Both the position numbers and the translations under genes were made by a program. From assembly GCF_052119705.1 (NCBI RefSeq), contig NZ_JBGQOP010000004.1, positions 1 through 64,000 on the forward strand: a stretch of 64,000 nucleotides of DNA, in the 5' to 3' direction. Below, one piece after another: positions 1 to 7,205 of the stretch. Under the pieces are notes generated by a model. The model was not told the DNA's origin. It did not search any database and worked only from the letters and a program-made list of their open reading frames with translations. The DNA is from Oceanimonas sp052119705. GTDB taxonomy: Bacteria; Pseudomonadota; Gammaproteobacteria; Enterobacterales; Aeromonadaceae. Numbering within the stretch: position 1 is the first letter of the stretch; each line of letters starts with the position of its first letter.

Positions 1-70
1 TTAGTTCAGTTGGTAGAACGCCGGACTGTTAATCCGTATGTCGCAGGTTCGAGTCCCGCAGGGGGAGCCA
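1..70 (+). tRNA. tRNA-Asn (GTT), 5' end cut by window edge
   Basis: The sequence reads from the last acceptor base through a D-arm (AGTTCAGTTGG), an anticodon arm with GTT in the context GGACTGTTAATCC, a T-loop TTCGAGT and a genome-encoded CCA at 68-70. About six 5' bases (expected TCCCCC, to pair with GGGGGA) lie outside the window. The anticodon decodes AAC/AAU. The T-stem GCAGG/CCCGC has one A.C mismatch at its middle pair, which is unusual for this tRNA. Confidence 0.93.
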
Positions 71-211
71 CTTTTAGTTGTAAGTAACGTCGCTATAAAA
101 ATAATATCTCCGCAATACTCTAGAACAACACTCATTCCATTTAGTAATTAAAACTCTATCTCAGTTATACTCATCCTCCATTTTATACCCAGTTTAACAA
201 GGATTGTGGCT

Positions 212-2032
212 ATGCGGGAACGACATCCCTTTGGTCAAACTATACTGCTGTCCGGCTTCCTTATGCTGTTACTCGCCATCCTAATACCTTGGTGGGCCAG
301 TTACTCTTCGCTGCAACAACAAGCAACACTTGTTGAGCGCCAACTCGCACAAACTTCAAACCTCGAGCCAGAGACGACCACTTGGGCTGGCACAAGCATG
401 GTTGATATCGCGAGCGATAAATCTTCAGCTAACCATAAATCTGCTTGGTGGTTTGGCCGACTGGGATCCACACAGCAATACACTCAAGGCGACACACTGC
501 GGTTTTATCGACTTAATACTCAAGTGGCGAGTCAACAATGGTTACGCATTTCTCTCCCCTTAGCGGCTGCTAGCTTGCTGATTTTTTGGGCCCTCTACCA
601 TCGCCTACGTAAAACCTATCTTGCTGAACATCGCCTATTACAACGCATTATTCTCGACCCTGCTGCCCGTAAAGCCAGCAACTTAACCCCGACTGCCGGC
701 GCAATTGTTAATTTACATCAAGACCACGATCAACAGCTGAACGCGATTAAGCAGCAGTTACACGCGGCACAAGAGCAAAGCTTTCAAGACAGCCTCACCA
801 TGCTCGGCAATCGCTTTGCCTTTCGCCGAGACTTAGCGCTGCGACTCAACGATGATAATCAACTGGCCAGTGCCACTTTGATGATAGTGCGAGCCAATAG
901 CCTGCAAGATATTAATATTCAGCACGGTTTTCAGGCGGGTGATCAGTACTTGATCGATATTGTCGCCATAGTGCGCAAAGTCATACAGCCAGAGCTGGAT
1001 GCTCACGGATATCGCATCAGCGGCACCGACATTGCGGTGTTATTCAAAGGACAGTGTGAACCTTTGGCTAATCGTTTGGGCGCAAGACTTAAGCAAGAAC
1101 TGTGTCATTATCAACACATTCACGAGCTGTCATCTGCTGGCTACATCGGCTTTACTCAATTATTGTCGGGGCAAAAAGCAGAGCAAGTATTGACGCGCGC
1201 CGACTTAGCGCTTGCCCAAGCTCAAAGCGAAGAACCGAACAGCTGGAGCATGCTACTTAAGCAAGATGAAGTTGATAGCATGGGCGAGAGTCAATGGCGC
1301 CAACGTTTGCAGAGTATGCTGGACGATAATCAAGTGTTATTACAAGTTCAGCCAGCCCAGATTTATAAAGCAGGGATGCAAGGTTATAACGAGATCTATA
1401 CTCGCTTCCCCAATACCAGTGGCGGTATTTATCCGGCCAGCACCGTATTTGCCATGCTGCAACGCCTAAATATGTCGATGTTGTTTGAGCAAAAGATCAT
1501 TGAAATGATCCTGCAACAAGTCCAGCAATCACCGTTAACGGGCCAACGTTGGGCTATTAACCTCACGCCCGCCAGCCTGCAGCAAAACTCATTTTTAATC
1601 TGGTTAGAACGCATCTTGTTACGCGATCGAGATATCACGTCAAAGTTAGTATTTGAGTTAGATGAGCAAGTACTACAACACCAACTTGACGCCAGCAAAC
1701 GCTTACTCGACGTGATCAGGAGTGCCGGTGCTCGCTATGCCGTCAGCCGCTTTGGTCACGGTTATGGCTCGTTTCGGTTATTAAAAGAAGTGAAGCCAGA
1801 TTACGTTAAACTGGACGGCCAACTGGTTAGACAGTTAGACCAAGACCACACCAGCCAGCAGTTTGTGCGCATGATAGTGGATTTAGCTCAGCGTTTAGGC
1901 TGCAATGTGATTGCGGAAGGCGTAGAAACCATGCAGCAAAAGCAATTGCTTGAATCCATGCATATTGATGGTGTTCAAGGCTACTTAATCGCTAAGCCCA
2001 TTGATTTTGCACAGTTTCAGGCACTCTCTTAA
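212..2032 (+). CDS. csrD: CsrD-like degenerate GGDEF/EAL membrane protein
   Basis: A 606-residue inner-membrane protein. TM segments lie near residues 10-29 and 110-128, followed by a GGDEF-type domain (about 185-340) and an EAL-type domain (about 365-600). Both active sites are degenerate. The GGDEF loop reads SGTDI near 270. The EAL triplet is ELD near 480. The DDFG-type loop is SRFGHGYGSF. The AEGVE motif is kept. This fits the CsrD/MshH group, whose members do not make or cleave c-di-GMP but promote RNase E-dependent turnover of CsrB/C-type sRNAs. ATG 212 is chosen because AAGGA at 199-203 is correctly spaced from it, whereas GTG 206 sits only two bases from that site. The subgroup assignment is inferred. 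Confidence 0.75.
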   Translation: MRERHPFGQTILLSGFLMLLLAILIPWWASYSSLQQQATLVERQLAQTSNLEPETTTWAGTSMVDIASDKSSANHKSAWWFGRLGSTQQYTQGDTLRFYRLNTQVASQQWLRISLPLAAASLLIFWALYHRLRKTYLAEHRLLQRIILDPAARKASNLTPTAGAIVNLHQDHDQQLNAIKQQLHAAQEQSFQDSLTMLGNRFAFRRDLALRLNDDNQLASATLMIVRANSLQDINIQHGFQAGDQYLIDIVAIVRKVIQPELDAHGYRISGTDIAVLFKGQCEPLANRLGARLKQELCHYQHIHELSSAGYIGFTQLLSGQKAEQVLTRADLALAQAQSEEPNSWSMLLKQDEVDSMGESQWRQRLQSMLDDNQVLLQVQPAQIYKAGMQGYNEIYTRFPNTSGGIYPASTVFAMLQRLNMSMLFEQKIIEMILQQVQQSPLTGQRWAINLTPASLQQNSFLIWLERILLRDRDITSKLVFELDEQVLQHQLDASKRLLDVIRSAGARYAVSRFGHGYGSFRLLKEVKPDYVKLDGQLVRQLDQDHTSQQFVRMIVDLAQRLGCNVIAEGVETMQQKQLLESMHIDGVQGYLIAKPIDFAQFQALS

Positions 2033-2056
2033 GGCGCACAGTCTTCAGGGACTGTT

Positions 2057-2551
2057 TTAAGATGCGTTAGTCTTAAAGCGGATCAGCTGATTAATCAATT
2101 GCCCCAAGTGGCGGTAACGCTGTAATTCTTCGGCGTTGTAATGGGTCGACATAGTCGCCGCACTATGACGGTGTTTAAGGTAGCGCATAATTTGCAGCCG
2201 ATTAAAACCGCCCACTTGATACACAAGATTAAGCAGCGTTTTTATCTGCTCCGAGTCTAAGCCGCATAGCTCTTCATAGCCTGCTTCCAACGGGCTATGA
2301 ATACTCATTTCAACCTGACTCAACAACTTGGCCTCTTGTAGATATTCCAACCATTGCTCAACATACATGGGCTTAGTGCCCGCCAGTAAATCAAAGTATC
2401 CTTTACCAGAGCGACATTCGGTCAGTAATAATACGGCCAACGGGTCCGTATCGCAGCTAAGAGTAGTGTCACCCTGCTCACTCCAATCGAGTGCTTGTAT
2501 ACGAATTTCTGCGTTACCGCCATTCGCGCCTTGCACCTTGAATATAAACAC
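2057..2551 (-). CDS. Uncharacterised 164-aa protein
   Basis: I do not recognise a family. The protein is soluble-looking, with no signal peptide or TM segment, and has a helix-rich C-terminal half with several Arg/His/Tyr residues (RYLKHRHSAATMSTHY). The start is GTG at 2551, supported by GAGGAG seven bases upstream on the minus strand. It is transcribed divergently from the MerR gene at 2701, with about 150 bases between them that must hold both promoters. It converges on the CsrD-like gene with only 24 bases between stop codons. The good ribosome-binding site and ordinary codon use argue that it is a real gene. Confidence 0.7.
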   Translation of the reverse strand: MFIFKVQGANGGNAEIRIQALDWSEQGDTTLSCDTDPLAVLLLTECRSGKGYFDLLAGTKPMYVEQWLEYLQEAKLLSQVEMSIHSPLEAGYEELCGLDSEQIKTLLNLVYQVGGFNRLQIMRYLKHRHSAATMSTHYNAEELQRYRHLGQLINQLIRFKTNAS

Positions 2552-2700
2552 CTTTGTTCTCCTCTTATTTGCTATAGCTGTCTGCTACGGCCAGATTGGC
2601 GTAAGATCATTGCTGAGCCTAAGTCAGACTTCACAGCCTCTTAATATAGGTGTATGGTCTGCCCTCCATTGTATCTGTTGGTGAGTAAGGAGAGTTCGTC

Positions 2701-3093
2701 ATGCCCAATGTGGAAGTGACCTTTAGTATTTCTGAGTTGGCTCATGAGTTTGATATTACTCCTCGCACCTTACGCCACTATGAAGAACTTGGCTTGTTGT
2801 CGCCAAGGCGCAAAGGCAATGCTCGTCTTTATAGTCACAAAGATAAATTTAGGCTAGCCCTGACCATACGCGGTAAACGCCTCGGCTTCAGTTTGGCAGA
2901 AATGCGAGAGCTGTTTGAGTTATATGACGCCGAGCACAGATCCCGCCCTCAACTCCATTCCATGGTGGCCATGATAGCTGAAAAGCGCGCCAGCTTACGT
3001 CAACAACAAGAAGATATTGGAAAAGTGCTCGCCGAGCTGGATGCGGCAGAAATAAAAGCCCGCGATACCCTAGAAAAAATGAAACATCATTAG
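2701..3093 (+). CDS. MerR-family transcriptional regulator (LiuR-like)
   Basis: A 130-residue MerR regulator. The N-terminal winged helix-turn-helix is typical: FSISELAHEFDITPRTLRHY, then EELGLLSP and a second helix pair containing RGKRLGFSL. The rest is a dimerising coiled coil (about 85-128). It lacks the Cys clusters of metal-sensing MerR proteins and the extended ligand domain of BmrR types. By recollection it resembles the short LiuR regulators of leucine/isovalerate catabolism, but no liu genes lie nearby, so the target is unknown. AAGGAG at 2686-2691 precedes the ATG. A long inverted repeat follows the stop. Confidence 0.85.
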   Translation: MPNVEVTFSISELAHEFDITPRTLRHYEELGLLSPRRKGNARLYSHKDKFRLALTIRGKRLGFSLAEMRELFELYDAEHRSRPQLHSMVAMIAEKRASLRQQQEDIGKVLAELDAAEIKARDTLEKMKHH

Positions 3094-3102
3094 ATATAGC
3101 AT

Positions 3103-3159
3103 TAAGCGCCCAGCACTAAGGAAAACAAAGAACCGTGTTTTCTTTTAACTGGGCGCTTA
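3103..3159. terminator. Long inverted repeat between merR-like gene and aroA
   Basis: TAAGCGCCCAG (3103-3113) pairs with CTGGGCGCTTA (3149-3159). Nested inside are GGAAAACA and TGTTTTCT, so nearly the whole 57 bases can fold into one stem. It sits between two converging genes, where a bidirectional terminator is expected. The T-run after the stem is poor, so termination is inferred. Confidence 0.5.
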
Positions 3160-3177
3160 GAGCTCGGCGCTATTCGG

Positions 3178-4458
3178 TTAACAGCTAATACTGGCTAGCT
3201 GTTCGAAGTAATCGGGGAAGGTTTTTGCGGTGCACTTAGGATCTAAGATCACCACAGCCGTATCACTTAACGCCACCAGTGAAAAACACATGGCAATGCG
3301 GTGATCGTTATAAGTGGCAATTTCTGCCTCTTGTAACTCGGTGGCAGGCGTCACGACTAGATAGTCTTCGCCCTCTTCCACCTCTACGCCCAACTTTCTC
3401 AACTCAGTGGCCATCGCATACAAGCGATCGGTTTCTTTCACTCGCCAGTTATGAATATTACTAATGCGCGTAACGCCATTAGCAAACAAGGCGGTGGTAG
3501 CTATGGTCATGGCTGCATCGGGAATATGGTTCATGTCCATGTCCACGGCTTGCAGCGGGCCAACATTCTCAGCTTCGATAAAGTTGTCACCCCAGGTGAT
3601 TTTGGCACCCATGGCTTCTAATACGTCGGCAAATTTCACATCACCTTGAATGCTGTTACGGCCCACGCCCGTCACGCGCACCTTACCTTTAATGGCACCG
3701 GCGGCTAAGAAGTACGAAGCAGAAGACGCATCGCCTTCTACCAAAAATTCGCCCGGCGACACATACCTTTGGTTGCCCTTGATATAGAAGGTTTGGTAGT
3801 TATCGTGCTCAAGCTGCACGCCAAACTGACTCATGGCGTGCAAGGTAATGTCGATATAAGGCTTAGAAACCAGCTCACCTTTAATGTGTACCCGAGTATC
3901 GCCCGAGGCCATAGGAGCGGCCATTAACAGCGCCGTTAAAAACTGGCTAGAAACCGATCCATCTATGTGTACGTCACCGCCCCACAAACCTTTGCCGTTA
4001 ATAAACAGTGGCGGATAACCGTCGTCTTTTAAATAGCTGATGTCGGCGCCAGCTTCGCGCAGTGCATCCACCAAGTGACCAATGGGCCGCTCCCACATAC
4101 GTGGCTCGCCGGTCAGGGTAAATTCACCTGAGCCTAAACACAGCGCGGCACATAAAGGGCGCATAGCCGTGCCCGCGTTGCCTAAAAACAAAGACACAGG
4201 CTCTTTGGAGCTTAACGCTCGGCCTAAGCCCTGCACCACGCATTCGGTTTTATCAGCAGATAATTCATATCGCACCCCCAGCGTCTTAAGCGCATCTAGC
4301 ATATAACGCGTGTCATCACTGTCGAGCAGGTTAGTCAGGTGCGTCGTGCCTTGGGCTTGAGCCGCCAGCAACAGGGCCCGGTTTGACAATGATTTAGAGC
4401 CGGGCAGATTAATAGTGCCCTCCACACGAGCAATGGGAGATAGTTTAAGGCTTTCCAT
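3178..4458 (-). CDS. aroA: 3-phosphoshikimate 1-carboxyvinyltransferase (EPSP synthase)
   Basis: A 426-residue enzyme that transfers the enolpyruvyl group of PEP to shikimate-3-phosphate, the sixth step of the cytosolic shikimate pathway. The N-terminus MESLKLSPIARVEGTINLPG aligns directly with E. coli AroA (427 aa). The signature LFLGNAGTAMRPL is intact (the unmodified Gly/Pro region of class I, glyphosate-sensitive enzymes), as are the late motifs DAAMTIAT and NWRVKETDRL. The reading frame stays open upstream, but ATG 4458 matches the family start and has AGGAA at the right distance. It is the last gene of serC-hisC-aroA on the minus strand. Confidence 0.97.
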   Translation of the reverse strand: MESLKLSPIARVEGTINLPGSKSLSNRALLLAAQAQGTTHLTNLLDSDDTRYMLDALKTLGVRYELSADKTECVVQGLGRALSSKEPVSLFLGNAGTAMRPLCAALCLGSGEFTLTGEPRMWERPIGHLVDALREAGADISYLKDDGYPPLFINGKGLWGGDVHIDGSVSSQFLTALLMAAPMASGDTRVHIKGELVSKPYIDITLHAMSQFGVQLEHDNYQTFYIKGNQRYVSPGEFLVEGDASSASYFLAAGAIKGKVRVTGVGRNSIQGDVKFADVLEAMGAKITWGDNFIEAENVGPLQAVDMDMNHIPDAAMTIATTALFANGVTRISNIHNWRVKETDRLYAMATELRKLGVEVEEGEDYLVVTPATELQEAEIATYNDHRIAMCFSLVALSDTAVVILDPKCTAKTFPDYFEQLASISC

Positions 4459-4622
4459 ATGATTCCTAGAGGTAAGAATAAACACAACTGAGCTGTGAAG
4501 ACGTTAACAGGAGGGCGCGCGCAGGGCAAGCTTACTGGCTCTGCGCGTCCAGTCGCGGGTGAGTGCCGCGCTTTATTGATGTGTTTGAGTTAAAGCGAGG
4601 TAAAACGATTTATTTAACGTAA

Positions 4623-5723
4623 TTAGCCCAACACCTTAGCCAGCGCGTCCATGCAACGCTGATTTTCCTGCTCAAGGCCAATGCTGATGCGCAAGCACGT
4701 CGGCAAGCCATAACCGGCAATCGGGCGCACTATCACACCTTCACGCAACAAGGCCTCGTACACGGGAGTCGCATCACGCTGCAGATCTAGGGTAATAAAG
4801 TTGGCACGCGACTTCACGTAGCTGATGCCTCGGCGTTCAAAAAAAGCCTCATAGCGCGCCATTTCCCGCCGATTTAAGTCTACAGCTTCAGTCAGGTAAG
4901 CGTCATCGCCTAATGCGGCTTCTGCCGCGGCCAATGCCAAGCTGTTGCAGTTAAAGGGTTCACGTACTCGGTTTAACACGCTAATTAACTCGGCGTTTGC
5001 CACCATATAACCCACTCGCAACCCCGCCAAGCCATAGGCCTTAGAAAAAGTACGCGAGACGATTAAATTCGGATATTGCGCCAACCACTCGATAGACGGA
5101 TGACGCTCATCTTGTGCCACATACTCGGTATAGGCTTCATCCAAGATAACGAGTACTTGGCTTGGCACCTTGGCTAAAAACGCGCGCAACTCGGCTTTGG
5201 TCAAAAAGGTACCGGTCGGGTTATTGGGATTAGTAATGCACACCAACTTAGTGCGCTCGGTAATGGCGGCCGCCATGGCATCTAAGTCATGGCCTAAGTC
5301 TTTCGCTGGTACCACTATCGCTTCGGCACCGTGGCCTTGGGTGGCCAGCGCATACACAATAAAGGTGTACTGGGAATAGACGACTTGTTGGCCCGCCGAG
5401 ACGAAGGTGTGATACACCAAGTCAATCAGCTCATTGGAGCCATTACCCAAAATTAATTGCTCGGTATTCACCGCCAACTTGGCCGCTAAAGCGGACTTTA
5501 AGGCGAAGCCATTGGCATCGGGATAACGCGCCAAATCCGGCAGTGCCCGCTCAATGGCGGCGCGCGCTTTAGGGCCCAGGCCTAACGGATTTTCATTGGA
5601 AGCCAGTTTAATGCTATTGCTAATGCCCAGCTCGCGCTCTAGCTCTGCCACCGGTTTTCCCGGCTGATAAGGGTGCAACTTTTCAACCCCAGCATTAGCC
5701 AAGGCCAGATAATTAATACTCAC
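4623..5723 (-). CDS. hisC: Histidinol-phosphate/aromatic aminotransferase (HisC2 type)
   Basis: A class I/II PLP aminotransferase of 366 residues. It carries SNENPLG near the N-terminus, NPNNPTG in the middle, the Schiff-base lysine in SRTFSKAYGLAGLRVGY and a C-terminal LRISIG. The family converts imidazole-acetol phosphate to histidinol phosphate and often also transaminates phenylpyruvate or hydroxyphenylpyruvate. Its place between serC and aroA, away from any his operon, suggests the aromatic role (HisC2), as in Pseudomonas-type serC-hisC clusters. The start is GTG 5723: AAAGGA lies six bases upstream, and that sequence would be inside the gene if the upstream TTG were used. Confidence 0.9.
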   Translation of the reverse strand: MSINYLALANAGVEKLHPYQPGKPVAELERELGISNSIKLASNENPLGLGPKARAAIERALPDLARYPDANGFALKSALAAKLAVNTEQLILGNGSNELIDLVYHTFVSAGQQVVYSQYTFIVYALATQGHGAEAIVVPAKDLGHDLDAMAAAITERTKLVCITNPNNPTGTFLTKAELRAFLAKVPSQVLVILDEAYTEYVAQDERHPSIEWLAQYPNLIVSRTFSKAYGLAGLRVGYMVANAELISVLNRVREPFNCNSLALAAAEAALGDDAYLTEAVDLNRREMARYEAFFERRGISYVKSRANFITLDLQRDATPVYEALLREGVIVRPIAGYGLPTCLRISIGLEQENQRCMDALAKVLG

Positions 5724-5747
5724 AAGAGATCCTTTCAATTAAACAAG

Positions 5748-5840
5748 GTGAGGGGTAAAGAGTGAGGTGTGAGGCACTACCCTTAACACCCAACCTTCAA
5801 GTGCAGGGGTATCTCGTACTCTTCACCCTTCACTCCTCAC
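5748..5840. repeat. Inverted pair of GTGAGGN/GTGAAGN heptad arrays
   Basis: In the serC-hisC gap, four imperfect heptads (GTGAGGG GTAAAGA GTGAGGT GTGAGGC, 5748-5775) face four inverted ones (5813-5840; reverse-complement GTGAGGA GTGAAGG GTGAAGA GTACGAG). The arms can pair into a hairpin in the serC-hisC transcript. The same heptad type recurs at 16.02, 41.5, 57.9 and 58.1 kb. Confidence 0.75.
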
Positions 5841-5857
5841 CCATCACGTGCTTGGGT

Positions 5858-6943
5858 TTAAGCGTGTTGCTTGGCAAACTTCTCCATAAAGGTCACTAAC
5901 GCCTGCACGCCTTCAATCGGCATGGCGTTGTACACGCTGGCACGCATGCCGCCCACTAAACGGTGGCCTTGCAGCGCCAATAAACCAGCGGCTTCTGCTT
6001 CTTTCAAAAAGGCGGCGTTTAAGCTTTCGTCTTTGAGTTGGAACGGAATATTCATCCAGGAGCGCGCTTGTGGGTGCACGTTATTGCTGTAAAAATCGCT
6101 GGCATCCACGTAGTTATAGAGCAAGTCGGCCTTGGCCTTGTTGCGCTCGCCCATCACGGTTACACCGCCTTGGCGCTTCAACCACTTAAACACTAAACCG
6201 GCCAAATACCAGGCGTAAGTCGGCGGCGTATTCACCATAGAATCCGCTTTGGCCATGGCCGCATAGTCCATGATCACCGGCGTTTGTGGGCAAGCTTGAG
6301 CTAACAAGTCTTCACGCACTATGACCACGGCTAAGCCAGAGGGGCCTATGTTCTTTTGGGCGCCAGCATAAATCAGCGCGAACTGGGTTACATCAATCGG
6401 GCGCGACAAGATAGTAGAAGACATATCCGCCACCAAAGGCACATCACCGGTTTTAGGCACGAAGTGATATTCGATACCGTCTACGGTTTCGTTCGGGCAG
6501 TAATGCACATAGGCAGCGCTTGGGTCCAGATCCCAGCTACTGGCCAGCGGGCGCAAGCCATTTTCGGCATCGCCAAAACCGTCCAGTACGCGTATTGTGC
6601 CGAGCTTTTCTGCTTCTTCTACCGCAGACTTAGACCACTGACCGGTCACTATATAGTCAGCCTTGGCATTTTTGCCCAACAGGTTCATGGCCACGGCGGC
6701 AAATTGACCACGGCCGCCGCCTTGCAAGAACAGCACCTTATAGTTATCTGGGATCTGCATTAAATCACGCAGGTCTTGCTCGGCGGCGGCTGCCACCGCA
6801 ATAAAATCACTGCTGCGATGACTCATCTCCATGACGGAGACGTTTAAGTTATTAAAATTACAGAACTCAGCTTGCGCCTGCTGCATGACTTCTACCGGCA
6901 GCATAGCCGGACCTGCACTGAAGTTATAAACCATGTTTGCCAT
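5858..6943 (-). CDS. serC: Phosphoserine/phosphohydroxythreonine aminotransferase
   Basis: A 361-residue class V PLP aminotransferase. The N-terminal YNFSAGPAMLP is diagnostic, the PLP lysine is in YAGAQKNIGPSG, and HYCPNETVDGIE and a C-terminal GGMRASVYNA are present. It transaminates 3-phosphohydroxypyruvate to phosphoserine and also serves the PLP pathway. ATG 6943 has AGGGA only three bases away. ATG 6934 (MVYNF) has that same site about ten bases upstream and is a possible alternative. It is the first gene of serC-hisC-aroA. E. coli has serC-aroA without the hisC insertion. Confidence 0.96.
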   Translation of the reverse strand: MANMVYNFSAGPAMLPVEVMQQAQAEFCNFNNLNVSVMEMSHRSSDFIAVAAAAEQDLRDLMQIPDNYKVLFLQGGGRGQFAAVAMNLLGKNAKADYIVTGQWSKSAVEEAEKLGTIRVLDGFGDAENGLRPLASSWDLDPSAAYVHYCPNETVDGIEYHFVPKTGDVPLVADMSSTILSRPIDVTQFALIYAGAQKNIGPSGLAVVIVREDLLAQACPQTPVIMDYAAMAKADSMVNTPPTYAWYLAGLVFKWLKRQGGVTVMGERNKAKADLLYNYVDASDFYSNNVHPQARSWMNIPFQLKDESLNAAFLKEAEAAGLLALQGHRLVGGMRASVYNAMPIEGVQALVTFMEKFAKQHA

Positions 6944-7164
6944 TTCCCTGCGTTATCCTGTCTGCTAAATAATCAATAAAACGCCCGTTGCACACCCAAG
7001 GTCCGCCTTGGAACTCAAGGGAGCACACGCTAGATGACCATAATGGCGAACCATCATGTTGAGGTGATCGTTTTACACCGCCGAGCATTTAAATTAAAGA
7101 GATTTTGTCTATTCGGTCTTTACCTTACCTAGCGAGCAACCTAAAAGTCGCATCTTTAGATAAA

Positions 7165-7190
7165 CAAAAGGGGCCATGGAGGCCCCTTGT
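7165..7190 (-). terminator. Intrinsic terminator after gyrA
   Basis: On the minus strand GGGGCC and GGCCCC flank a short loop and are followed by TTTTGTTT. It sits about 15 bases past the gyrA stop codon. Confidence 0.85.
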
Positions 7191-7205
7191 TATGTTAATC
7201 AACCA

